Shown in pieces: positions 37,081 through 49,087 of a stretch of 64,000 nt of DNA. The position numbers were made by a program, and so were the translations under genes. The notes beneath the pieces were generated by a model. It made no database searches, was not told the origin of the DNA, and saw only the letters and a program-made list of their open reading frames with translations. Origin of the DNA: Didymodactylos carnosus (Eukaryota; Rotifera; Eurotatoria; Philodinida; Philodinidae); the NCBI GenBank assembly GCA_905250885.1, contig CAJNOQ010000063.1:21455-85454 (forward strand), in the 5' to 3' direction. Each line of letters starts with the position of its first letter. The first letter of the stretch is position 1.

Positions 37081-38519
37081 AGCAAAACTTTAATCAGGTT
37101 TAAGACAATCAAGTGACAAAACGAGCAAAATGTCAGGAAGCTCAGTTTGGGGTACAAAGTACTGCTGCACCAGTCGTTAATGGATGAGCAATAAATGCAT
37201 CTGGTTTTGTTGCGGTACGGGAACGTTTCAAAAGTAATTCGATAATAGTCACGTTAACATCGAAACACATTAAACAAAATGGTGAAAAAATTGTCGTACT
37301 TCAATCAAAATCGCCATCATTGTCTATCCTTATTATTTATCAGTTATATCAGATAAAACCGATATAATAGGCCGAGAATATTACTGTAAACAAATTTTAG
37401 TATATTAATCTGAATAAATAAGTTAAACAGTTTGAGAATAGGCGTAGATAAAAAACTTCCGAGTGTATTTCAGTCAAACTTGATGTTTAGGTTAAAAAAT
37501 CATGCAGTATGAAATAGTATACAAAACTGTATTTTTTTCTATTTAAATTGGTTTGAAATACACTTTTTTTAATCAGGTTTTTTCAAATAAACACATTCTT
37601 TAGATTTATACCGTCTAGATATAGTACATATTTATATTGTAAAAGCATGTTCACTAGAATCATAACATATTGGTCTATTAGTTAAAGATTCGTCGTAATA
37701 AAAACTAACACAATTCTGTATTAATTACATTCTAAAATTAATTTTTTTTATAGACACCTGCCTCCAGAAAAAAATATTCACGAATGAGATCCTTCCGGTT
37801 TTTTCTAAAATTCCTGGTAATCTGCTTATTTTTGAAGAAAATTCTAAAAAATTTTCAGAAATTTCATCGAAAGATATTTTCTTGTTTGTTTTAATCTTTG
37901 TCAATTCTGGTTTCAACCATAATTTACATTTCTTAACATTCCTCTCTAACCATTTGCCATTGCTTTTTAATTGTTGAGTAATCATTGTTTATCTGCGTGT
38001 TTTATGAAGTAATTTATTTTTTTTAATTTCTGGTTTACATCAGTAGAAGAAAGTGAGCAAAAGACAATGTAGTATAAATAGTCAAATATAAGTGTGTTGT
38101 CTCACGGGTGCACGTGGTGTGCCAGAAAGAGGCCAATGCATACACTGTTATAAGTATTGATGCCTTTTTTTTGGAAAAATTTTGAGAAAATACTACTAAA
38201 AACGATTACAGAGACAAGCGCTTCTCAACTGTTAAGATTCCTGCGGTAGTGAGATTGTAATAGAATGCATTAGCGTTCTTCTATGAGTGTAATTTTCGAA
38301 CTAAAATTTCGTTCTTATGTTGAAATAATTTGACGTTGAAAGAAAGAAGAATAAGAAACAGAACACACTATTTATTGTAATTGCATAATTTTTTTTCGTC
38401 CAGCAAGTAAGATGATGACTTAAACATACTCGCTTCTATCTCTAATCACTATTGTATAGTTTTAGATTTTTCCTTATGTTGTTTTGTTATCATTTACTTT
38501 TTTGATTAGTTAATTAACA
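37081..38519. other. Intergenic before the OTUD3-like gene
   Basis: AT-rich. One Lys-rich frame of 86 codons at 37985-37725 (-) begins MITQQLKSNGKWLERNVKKC; it has plausible composition for a small protein but no recognised family and no visible partner exon, so I do not call it a gene. Nothing else was recognised. Confidence 0.4.
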
Positions 38520-40478
38520 ATGTATTCAAAACATGCTCCTCGTGCACAAAAACACAACATAAATAATAGAAATAAATATCATGAAAGAGAAACTCATTGT
38601 CAAAAAAAGATAAAACCTAATTCTAAACGATATTTGAACTATGATGAAAATGCGGATAGATTTCGTGCTCAATTACGAACAATTGGATTAGAATTACGTG
38701 ATATTGCTGGTGATGGAAACTGTTTATTTAGAAGTTGTAAGTTCAAATTAAATATTTGTTCCGTAAATATTTTAGTAAACTATATAAATCTTCGTGTTCT
38801 ATTTCTGAACAAACCGTTCGACTAGCTTGAAGGAACATAGCTAATAAACCAAACATAAGTCGAAAATCTAAAATAATTTTTTTTCTTTAGTTGCTGATCA
38901 GATGGATGGCGATGCGCGAAACCATGCATTGTATCGAAAACAAGTATGTGATTATATATTGAAAAATCAAGAAGATTATCAACCATTTATTGTCGATCAA
39001 CCATTTGATGTCTTCTTGAAATCACTTGCTGAAGAGGGCACGTATGCTGGAAACGAGTCGATTGTTGCATTTGCGCAGTTATACAATGCCAAAATATGTG
39101 TACATCAATTACACCAACCAATATGGGTCGTATGCTTTTCAAATAAACCTGAATATGAACTTCACATCTCCTATCATAACTTCGAGCATTATTCCAGGTA
39201 AAGCATTCTCATCATTAATTGATTGTTAGTTTCGACTCGGGTGGGTAAGCAGAGAACTTCCTATCCTAAATTCTTACACTGTTCTTCAGATTTCTGGAAT
39301 TTTTAGTCTAGCAAAAATTTGTCAAACCTTTTTTGTGAGTGTAACAAACATCACGATTATCTTGCAGGTGTTTGACCTGACAGACTGTAAGAGACTGACA
39401 GCTATTGGCAGTAGTTACTTTAGGACATTCAACAACCAATAAGCTACCTGACAAAATAATTGCTAGGCAGTCTTTTAAACTTGGATTCTGTAATTAATGT
39501 AGCAAGAAAAATGTAGCAACGAGAAAACCCAAGCGTACCGTGACGTGTTTCGTTGAAAAAATAAGTTCTGATGCGAAGTAACAAAAGTTCTTTGCTTTAA
39601 CAAATGTTTCACTTGCTTAGAAACCTCCTCCCCCCCCATCGACTTTTTAAAAATGATTATCTGCCAGAAAAATTTCCTCAATCTGACCAAAAACAATCGG
39701 AAACCCTGATTCGGTACCTCTGTTTTTATTATTTAGTGTAAGAAAAATAGGTGATTTGACAGTAGCGACAGCCGATGTTCGTTTACAACCAGTTACTACT
39801 ACTAAATCGGCAACAACTTCAAATTGCACATCTTTTTCAAATAAGTCTAAGAAGGAAGAAGCATCAAACGAATATTTAATTGATGAACATGATATATCGT
39901 ATATAATATCACAAACAAATACGAACGATAAAAATCTAATACATCACACATTATCAGATTTTAGCGGGGATATTGATTCAACTATAGCTTATCTTCTAGC
40001 AATAACAACTACCGACAATCTCACATCGAACACATGTGCCGAAAAATTACAACGAATTATGTCTATAACAGGAGTGTACGATATTGATTTGGTAGAACAG
40101 TCGTATAGGGCTAATAATTCAGATGTTAATTTAACTATTGGATCATTATCAGCGTTGGCAGTTGACAACGCTGTTACAAAAACCGATGACAGTGAGTACA
40201 ATGACATACAGGATGAAACACCGACATTTTCATCATCCGTATCCAAAAAATCAAATGTCAATAGTAATAGGCAAACGGGGGCACAAAATAAAAAAGCGAA
40301 GAAAAAGCGTGCTATGGAAAGAAGACGTGCTGAAACAGAGAAACAACAAACGAATGATAAAAATCGTAATTCGTCAGCTTCGGTGATAGACAACAATACG
40401 AGTAAAACAAATCAGGATGCAGCAAATGCTGTCGTCCAACCAAATCCAAATGTTAATATTGAGTTTATTCGAATCTAA
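38520..40478 (+). CDS. OTUD3-like OTU deubiquitinase
   Basis: Three exons (38520-38736, 38891-39197, 39737-40478) join in phase to 421 residues; human OTUD3 has 398. The OTU cysteine protease domain starts FRAQLRTIGLELRDIAGDGN, with Asp and Cys of the DGNCLFR motif, then DQMDGDARNHALYRKQVCDY, GTYAGNESIVAFAQLYN, and the catalytic His in ELHISYHNFEHYSSVRKIGD. The C-terminal half has two helical ubiquitin-associated-like segments (SYIISQTNTNDKNLIHHTLS; SITGVYDIDLVEQSYRANN), where OTUD3 has one, and a Lys/Arg-rich stretch KKAKKKRAMERRRAETEKQQ resembling the family's KKKRQEERHRHK. It should remove ubiquitin from proteins, with K6/K11 preference known for the family. The second intron is 539 nt, long for this window. 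Confidence 0.9.
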
Positions 40479-41821
40479 TATTTACTGTCCTTAAGACAAC
40501 TAGCAATATAGTTGTTGGTCTATCAATTCGTCTGAATCAAGCAGTGATGATTAAACAGAAGCGAGAAGAGATTAACAACCACGGTTGTTGTGTTCACGCC
40601 TGATAACTTCTCAGTGGTATCGTACTTTTGCATCAAGCACTTCGCATCGAGCACACATTTCGAGTTCAAGTTTTTTTCCTAAATATTTTTCATTTTATAT
40701 AGTCTTTAGTGTGCTTGTTAGTGCTTAAAATTTCGGCTATTATTATTTTTTCGTTTTCTGTTTAATAAAGACAAATACAACTGTTAAACTTCATAATTCT
40801 ACATTTTGTATAGCAAGAGCCTTCACGACCAGGAGGCATCACAGGTACTATGGTGAAATAATAAGAGAGCAAAAAATATCGAAAAAAATAACGTCAGTAT
40901 ACAGAATTGCTTCTAGAACCCCACCCCTGTCCAGAAAGTTGATTTTCGTCCAAAAAGTTAACTTTGAGATAAATACATGATGTAGTTACTCAACGCTCTA
41001 GCTTCTCTTCCGATTATGCTAATTTTTCTGCTCCAAAAATACCTTTTCGGGATTTTGTAGGAAGTTTTCTGAAAGTCATAAACAACAGTCATATTAGTTA
41101 ACAAAGTTGTAATTTTAGGAGAAAATGCCTGTACAGGCGAGGGCATCCGCTGCTTAAATGTGCATCGGATCCAGCAAGATCGAAAATCACCAAAGTATAT
41201 ATATATAAATTATTTTCAGATCTAGTTTCTCAAGAAATATAATTTTTTTGAAAAAAGTGTTTTGGATTTTTTTAACCTCACTTTTCTGATTTAGAGCTGT
41301 CGTCACTTACAAGACTTCTCTCTTTTAAACCTAGACGGCTTAGATTGGTCTTAAATTGAAAAGAAATTCATCGTCATGATGTGACAGCGCTCAATTTCTG
41401 ACTACCTTCTCAGTCTTTGAGAAAAAAAGGATTTCCATAGAACGAACCTATGGTTGGGGGAATTTCCCCGATAGAATATCAGAGAAACGTTGAGAAACAA
41501 AGTTTCGACGATCATTCTTTGCTTTATCATAGCGCTGAGTTTTCTAAGATCAATCTGGGGTTACTAGGGCGTAAAATACTTTCGGTACAATTTTATAAAT
41601 GACAAGACCTACTTTTTCATCCTTGTATCTGGGTTAAGTCTAAAAAAATTCGCTATTTTCAGCTCAAAGTTTAATGTAAACATACTTTGATATGACTAAC
41701 ATCCACTAAGAAATTCATTAAAAATAGGCAGGTTCTCTTGAAATCTCTGAGTGAAAAGAAGTTCTCAAAAACTCTATGTTAATACTGACTATTTAATTTA
41801 TCTATAGATATTTGAAAATTA
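40479..41821. other. Intergenic, nothing recognised beyond a 3' UTR
   Basis: The first ~300 bases are probably the 3' UTR of the OTUD3-like gene. The remainder has no exon, repeat with matching ends or RNA gene that I recognise. A TTTATCTATAG acceptor-like site lies shortly before the PPCS start. Confidence 0.5.
40764..40769 (+). terminator. Candidate polyadenylation signal of the OTUD3-like gene
   Basis: AATAAA about 285 nt after the stop codon, followed by A/T-rich sequence. Position fits a short 3' UTR. Confidence 0.45.
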
Positions 41822-42723
41822 ATGATGAATACGAAGGCTGATTCAAACTTCAACAGCGTTGAAACATTTCTCACACAATGTCAAGTATGAAAAACAAAGT
41901 TTCTAAAATAGGGATCACTATAATGGAGTACGTACTCTTTTAGAAAGTAAACAGTCCAATCGTTCTCGTTACGTCTGGTGGTACATTAGTTCCATTAGAA
42001 AAGAATACTGTTCGTTTTATTGATAATTTTAGTACTGGAAGACGTGGTGCAGCATCAGTCGAATATTTTCTTGAATTAAACTATAGTGTTATTTTTTATT
42101 ATCGTGCAGGTTCAATTCAACCTTTTGACCGTCATATACACAATGTTTTTGACATATTACTATCTACTAGTCATAGTGAACAGTTAACGAAAACAATTGA
42201 ACAATATAAAAGCTATAAAAATAATTTATTATCGATATCATTCAAAACTGTGACAGAATATTTAGATGGACTAGAATTATTATGTAAGGTATTGAATCCG
42301 TACCGTAAATTAGCAATGATTTATCTATGTGCGGCTGTATCCGATTATTATTTACCATTAGATGAACTACCTGAACATAAAATATCCAGTGAGCAGAATG
42401 AACTAGTACTACGATTGAAACCAGTTAAAAAAGTATTAGGCGATGTTAAACAACACTGGTCACCCGATGCTTATGTTGTATCATTTAAATTAGAAACAAA
42501 TAAACAACTTCTACAAGATAAATGTATAAAATCATTAAAAAAATATGGTCACAATATGGTCATTGGAAATTTATTGGATACGAGAGAGACAATGGTTGAT
42601 ATTTACGATGAAGAAGGAAAAAAATGTACAACAATTAAACGACCGGATAATAACTGTGAAATTGAGCATCAGATTATTCAGTTTTTGTATAAAAAACATG
42701 AAGAGTATAGAAAACAAATTTGA
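41822..42723 (+). CDS. PPCS: Phosphopantothenate-cysteine ligase
   Basis: Two exons, 41822-41884 and 41944-42723, give 280 residues; the human enzyme has 311. It joins 4'-phosphopantothenate and cysteine using a nucleotide, the second step of coenzyme A synthesis, in the cytosol. Visible marks: the nucleotide-binding start [38 protein letters not shown], the AAVSDYYLP stretch with the substrate-contacting Asn/Asp region, PEHKI, and [15 protein letters not shown] followed by [10 protein letters not shown]. The first exon supplies a helix [17 protein letters not shown] that matches the N-terminal helix of animal PPCS. The conserved second exon lacks its own upstream Met before residue 22, so the two-exon start is needed. 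The intron is 59 nt (GTATGA...TTTTAG). Confidence 0.93.
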
Positions 42724-44610
42724 ACGAATTTCAATCTTTAATGTTATACACTCCTGATTGAAGTGTATAAAAGCGATTCGCCGTACACAATCTGAAGAAA
42801 GTCTATAGAATACTGGCCATCCAAGCTATTTGACAAATAATTTATGAACTCTTTGTTTGATTATTTGTTATTTTATTAAAAATTTTGTTTTATCGATTTC
42901 AAATCGCTCATTGTAGATGATTCAGTGCACGTACTTCGAAAGGCGTTTGTAACACGGTATGTTTATTTTACACGTTTGATGAATTAAAAAACATAACTTT
43001 TGAATTGTGCCTGTGTATGTTGTTTGACTATTTCACAAAAATGATATTGATTAATAGGAATATTATCGGAACAAAATCTATAAATACAAAAAAATATTCT
43101 TTGAAATTAAATTCCGTAATAATACTCGATATGTTAAGTTGAGTATTGTGCAACATTATGATCAATGTGAATATAATTTTTGCATATGAATAAACTATCA
43201 CTGTTATACTTGATAATTTGATTCTTTTTTGAAAAAAAACTAAAAAAATAAGAAAAGTGATTTTTCCAGTATCAGTTGTGTATGTTTATAGACAAAAAAA
43301 AAACAATATAGAAACCAATGGATAGAGTTTAATTAGAAAAATAATTATTTAACATCGACAAACATCTCTTTTCGATAAGTATTGATTTATGTTTCTTGAT
43401 TGGATTTTTGGTTTGGATTTTCAATGTACAAATAATATCGACTATGTTAAGCTAGACATCTGAGAAGTTGATGGAAACTGCCAGTATTCAGTGGGAGATA
43501 GTGAAGTTCTTTGTCGTTAAATATTTCACATAGATAATGATAGTTATTTGAATTTTTTAACATTGTTATTAGGAAGAAAAAGTTGTGTTGTAGACAGTTA
43601 CCGATAATCTAATAGCTATTTTAAGATAAATGCCTACGGTTATAAGAAACTTATGACAACTGTATTTCGATAGTTGTATGTTTTGCCATTAAATAATACA
43701 TATTAGACGTGTAATAGCGACTTCTCAACGTTAATCATTGAGATAGAATCGAAAGATAATATAAAAATAGCTTGAGGTTACTAGGAAATTATTTTAAGTC
43801 TATTGTAGATATTAACCACATAAAAACAACTTTAATGATAAACCCCATTTCAAATATTATTCAAAACGTCATTCATTAAGTCTTTGATCGAGAATGCAAA
43901 TTAACAAGATGGAACGGATAATCAAAATCAATGATGTCAAGATAGTTATCGGGGAAATGAATAGTAGAATGAATAGTCGAGAGAAATGAACATATTAATT
44001 GGAATCTAGCAAATAAGATATCTCTTTCTACATAAGATATTCCATGTGTGGACATTTTTTCGTCTCAGTGAGTTGATAGAAAAGAAAGAGAACAGAAAAA
44101 TATGCATGCGCGAAAAGAAATATTCCGTTATTTGCTAGTTCTCTATTATCATGTTTTAAAAACAATTGCTGATTAAGAAAATCAGATTGCTAAAAATTAT
44201 TCATGAATATCCACGAAAAATTTTATCTTTTTATAAAATATATTTGTTGTATTAACAAAAATATATCTTATTTTCAAACAAATAAAGGGTATTGTGAAAC
44301 AAACGAATAATAATTTATTGTAAAAAGTGATAAATAGAATATACAATATTGTTGATGTTCAAGAAGAGAAAGAAAGAAATAGAATAGGAAGGTTGTAAAA
44401 ATATCGACTAGACAATAAAAGTAACTCGGTATGATCAAGGTTCAAGTACTTAAAATATTAAACGAAAAAAAATGTCTTACAATTTCTTCGAGAAAAAAAA
44501 GCACCATATCTCTATGCAAAAAACGAAAAATTTTAATAATCTACAACTGAAACATAAATCGAAGTCACTGTATTTTAACAGATGATATAATCGTATGTTT
44601 TTCTCTGTTA
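42724..44610. other. Intergenic between convergent genes, nothing recognised
   Basis: About 1.9 kb of AT-rich sequence between the stops of PPCS (+) and the succinyl-CoA ligase gene (-). No exons, no paired ends, no RNA gene recognised. Confidence 0.5.
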
Positions 44611-46937
44611 TTATTTACCCTGAGCCATTGAGCAAACCTTTATAGCTGCCTGTTCAAAATCATTCTCCGCTGTTATCGGTAAAGAACTATTTTGTAAAAT
44701 TTTTCGTGCCTCATCCATATTCGTACCTATAAAAATAGAAAAGACATTACTAGAACAATAAAATTTTGTGAGAAATCAACTAATTATACCTTGCAATCGA
44801 ACAACTAATGGAATTTTTAAACCTAATTTTTGACAAGCCTTTACAATTCCATTAGCGATAATAGCACAATTGACAATACCGCCAAATATATTAACGAGAA
44901 CAGCTTTGACCTACAATAAATGAAGTATGTCTTTTTACTAAAATAAAATGTCTTTGTAACAACTAGATGAGAAACATTGCAATGGATCAGTTACGTAGTC
45001 ACGAGAATGATTAGTGACTCATAAATGTAACACAGCGAAAATTGTATGAGCTATTATGAATATTATGAATATTCTCTTTTCACAATTTCTAACGGTAGTG
45101 GGTAATGTACTGTTTTTGTTTTTCAAATTCTAGCTAGGGATATCGTAGCTATGAAAAACAGAGTAAGAGTTTTTTCTGTCTAACCTGTGGGTCGTTAAAT
45201 AAAATTTTAAATGCATCTAACACTTGTTCTTCTTTAACACCACCTAGATAAAAAAAATGACATGATTACTAAGAAAATTCGTTTGTAATATAAAAAATAC
45301 AAACCTCCAACATCAAGAAAATTGGCTGGCTGTCCCCCATGTAGTTTTATTATATCCATAGTTCCTATAAAAACACATAGATTTCACATGTAAAGTTCAG
45401 TAGAAAACTCAATTTTCGAGTCTTACCCATGGCAAGTCCGGCTCCATTAACTAAAAAAAGAAGACATCCATCGTTAATTTTATGTAGATAGTATTTTAAA
45501 AACGATTTAAATTCAGTTTCCTGACATCTTAAATATAGTCTGACAGCAGCATCTGACATACCCAAACAACCAATGTTTCCATGAAGACCAATGTAATTTA
45601 ATCCAGCTTGTGTCGCTTCCACTTCACGTTGGTCACTTTCACTTGTATCTTCCATATCGAATACATTTTGTTGTCGAAATTTTGCATTGTCATCAAAACT
45701 TAATTTAGCATCAAAATTAATCACTGAAAGTAAAAATCATTGGTGAGTACAACTTTTATCCACTTTTTTTTCACATATAAACGAAGTGACAAAAAAATGA
45801 AAAGTGTTCTACCGCGTCCGTCTGGTGTTTCGCCAAAAGGATTTATTTCTATTTGTGTACAATCATATTTTAAGAATAATTTATATAACTTGAGAATTTG
45901 TTCGGCAGCCTTCACACAACGAATAACGAAAGAAGTAAATTATATAATTTTTGTATAAATTAAAATATTTCATGCATCACACCAACCTCGTTCGCTAATT
46001 TGCCTTTGAAACCAAGTTTAACAGCCATATCGTGTGCTTGTTCTTTCTGCATCCCACGCACAGGATCAATAGGAGTCTGAAACATATCAATTTCAAGTAA
46101 ACTATGCATATTATAAAAGTTAGCAAATATATACCGTATAAATTTGATCAGGAGTTTTTTCAGCTACTTCTTCAATATCAACACCTCCACAAGGAGAACC
46201 CATGAGTACAGCACCACCATAAGCACGATCTAATAAGATAGCCAAATATGTTTCACGTGCTATATCCAAGGCTTCGGCTACCATAACCTTACTCAAAAAT
46301 TAAACCAGATAAAATAAAGAACTTTTTAGAAAAAAAACTGATTACTTTTTGAACTTCAACTCCTTCTTTTGGTGTTTGTTTTGTTACTAAACGATGTTTA
46401 ACCATTTGTTTCACATATTGTTGAGCTTCTTTTGGACTAATAACCGAAAAAAATATCCTCAAGGTCATTTCCACCATAATAAAAAGACTTACTCCTTTGT
46501 TAACTTAACTCCTCCCTTTAATCCACTATCGAATGTACCTTTTCCACGTCCGCCAGCCAATATTTGTGCTTTAATAACTAATTCTTTAGCGATTGTTTTC
46601 ACTAAGAAGAAGACAGAAATATGGATATGCAAACACAGACTGAATATATCTTACTAACTCAATTCCTGTCCAGCTCTGAATGCATCTTCTGGTGAATCAA
46701 CTACTTGAAAACGTTGTACATTCAGATTATTCTCGTTAAGTATCTTTTTACTTTGATATTCATGTAAACTTATCCAACGACGTGACTAAAACAAGACAAG
46801 GTTAACTTCAATATCTTCCTGGTATTAGATCATGAATAAAAGCAGCCTACTTGGTAAATAGTTGTCGACGATGCCGCTATATTTGTTGAATTACGGATTG
46901 TTACGTCACACAATCGAATTATAGCACGTGAACTCAT
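44611..46937 (-). CDS. SUCLG2: Succinyl-CoA ligase beta subunit, GTP-forming type, mitochondrial
   Basis: About ten exons. The N-terminus [16 protein letters not shown] is a basic, Ser-rich mitochondrial targeting sequence. The ATP-grasp part begins [20 protein letters not shown] and includes [71 protein letters not shown] and [15 protein letters not shown]. The CoA-ligase part has [37 protein letters not shown] and [20 protein letters not shown]. Wording throughout is closer to SUCLG2 than SUCLA2. With the alpha subunit it makes GTP from succinyl-CoA in the citric acid cycle. The 111 nt at 45561-45451 read through in frame but are best taken as an intron. A TTATTTTAG acceptor-like site abuts the start codon. 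Confidence 0.92.
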
Positions 46938-47157
46938 CTAAAATAAGAGACGTATTAAAACATCCTGAATTATAGTCGATAATATATATCAGAAATCAAG
47001 GCAACTGTGATTCACTCCTGAAAAACATCACATCTTTATCTAGAAAAGCAAACGCGAACAGAGCAAATAATTTCATCAGAAAAAGTCACAACAAAAGCTC
47101 ATAAGAAAAAAATTTGTGCTACGGGAGCTTTAAAAATAGTCATTTTTAAAATCAACG

Positions 47158-47361
47158 ATGATCCCAGTATATAGCCACTCACCACTACGCCGAAACAACC
47201 CTCAACCTAAGATTAAGAAACGACAGGATGAGTCAAGGGTTGTACATTCTTCTTTTTTTTATTCAACTATTGTTGATTGGAATAAGCTCGCAGAGTCAGT
47301 TATTCGTCTTTCTTGTTTAATGTCTTTCAAAACAGCTTTACTTCAGTATCTCTTCCAGTGA
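47158..47361 (+). pseudogene. LINE retrotransposon tail relic (plus strand)
   Basis: The translation includes SHSPLRRNNPQPKIKKRQDE and SSFFYSTIVDWNKLAESVIR, the latter like the extreme C-terminal motif after the reverse transcriptase of jockey/CR1-type LINEs (S-x-x-x-x-T-V-x-D-W-N-x-L-P-x-S-V). The reverse transcriptase core is absent. Only about 200 bases remain, consistent with a 5'-truncated dead copy. Confidence 0.55.
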
Positions 47362-48539
47362 AACATGTGTCAGTTAAGAAAATCGTGTTCGTTTCTTTCT
47401 TTCTGCTTTTTACCTACATTTATGTTTGTTCTTTTCTGCTTATTTTTTAAAAAATTATTTTTACTACTTCTAGTTCTAACCTTAGTTGTCTTATTTATTT
47501 TTTTCTTTTTTTATTACTCTTTTGGTGTTGTTTAGCACCACAGAGAAGTTAAAAACAGGTGGAAACCGTCGGTTTTTCAAAATCCTACTGAAGAATAGCG
47601 GATTAAAACTATTCGGTAAAGCAATTAAAGATTTAGTTTACGCTCTTTAAATTACAGAGCTAAGGATTTAATTTCAAGAGTGAGAGAATTATATCTTACT
47701 TTTGTTGAAACTGAAGTCGACATACATTTCAACTCAAGCTAACAAAATTTTCTTTTACGTTCACCGCAGTTCGATTGGCAAGAGATCGTATTAATCAACA
47801 ATTTAATTTGAAATTGCAATTTTCCTGACCTATCCACCCTCGAAAATCTAAAAGGCTAAAATAAAAGAGAGATTTAAGATTATTCAGTTCATCAATTACT
47901 TGGCTTTCGTTAGTGCATAAACGCATACTAAGTGAAGAATTTTTATTGTTTCAATGGAGCAGCTAATCATCAGTGTTTCTTTTTCGCTCATATTTGTTGT
48001 TATTAACACATCACAAATTTCTTATTAAAGTTCTTCCATTTTTAGTATAGAATTTTTCGATTTGTAATATAACACTTAACTAGTTGCAAATAAAATCCAG
48101 GTATCTGACTCCATGCACCTATCAACGATGTGTGGGTGTTGGAGTCGACCGTTTTCAGTTAAGACGGCTTTTGTCACTGATCACTTGCAGACACTTTTTG
48201 ATGCAGGAAAAATCTGAACTGTGTAATAAATATAAAAGTTACAATTTTGAAATGAATTTTTAGTCCGCTCTGTTTCCAGGAGTAGTAGCAGTATTTATTC
48301 ACGAAAAGTGAGAGTCATCAAAGGTCTCCGACCTATAATAATACTGACTCGAGCCAAACAACAACAGAAGAAAATATAAATAGAGAAATTATAAAAAACG
48401 AAGTAAGCTAATGTACAAAACAGAGAGATAAGAAAAAAATAATAGGAAAAAAACAAATTAAAGAGTAACAGGACTGGATTTGTTTTTAACTGTAAATATG
48501 GCTACCTTCAACTGTAAAAATGCTGAGATAGAGCTATTT
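47362..48539. other. Intergenic between two LINE relics
   Basis: No gene recognised. It may contain further untranslated or decayed LINE sequence. A 21-bp word CGAAAAGTGAGAGTCATCAAA near 48301 occurs again near 864. Confidence 0.45.
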
Positions 48540-49050
48540 TAAATCACAATAGAGAAGAAGAATGAATGACTGACTCTGGACGTGTATTACAGTCAGTGAC
48601 AGTTGAATCAAAGAAGAAAGAAGAAATTGTTTGTGGAGAAAAAACATTTACCGGAGGTGGAATATGAACATATTTCAGATGATAACAACGTAAAAAAGAA
48701 AAATAAGGACGATGAACATGATAAAACAAAGAAAGAGGACTAAGACGATAATAAATCTTGAAAAACTGTACCACCCGAAAATATTTACGACGAAGTGACA
48801 GATTTGGAAGAGACCGTTGAGACATCAGTTAGGAGCCAGAAGAACCGTAGTTAAAATTGCGAGAGATAACACGAGAAGCAAGTTTGTTTACAGAATAAAG
48901 AACAGTAAGAGAAAATGAATTATCATACAAGACAAAACAATACTCTAGTTTAGGAAGAATAGAAGAAGGATAATAAATACACAAGTGATGCAATACATTC
49001 CCAGAACAGGAAAAACGTTGAAATCGGGTGTAAAATTTTGAGTACAACAC
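48540..49050 (-). pseudogene. LINE retrotransposon tail relic (minus strand)
   Basis: Two adjoining frames on the minus strand, broken by a stop near 48829, read SSILPKLEYCFVLYDN, KLASRVISRNFNYG, then LPNLSLRRKYFRVVQFFKIY, HRPYFSFLRC and DSTVTDCNTRPESVIHSSSL. That order matches the thumb/C-terminal part of non-LTR reverse transcriptases. The usual DWN is DCN here, and stop codons interrupt it, so it is dead. It is in the opposite orientation to the relic at 47158 and in the promoter-side region of the CHFR gene. Confidence 0.6.
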
Positions 49051-49087
49051 TTGATTGCTTTTTCTATTTGCAATCGTTTTGTTTTAG

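Noticed and set aside
39989-40396. 135-codon minus-strand frame inside the OTUD3-like gene
   Set aside because: It is the antisense shadow of the conserved third exon.
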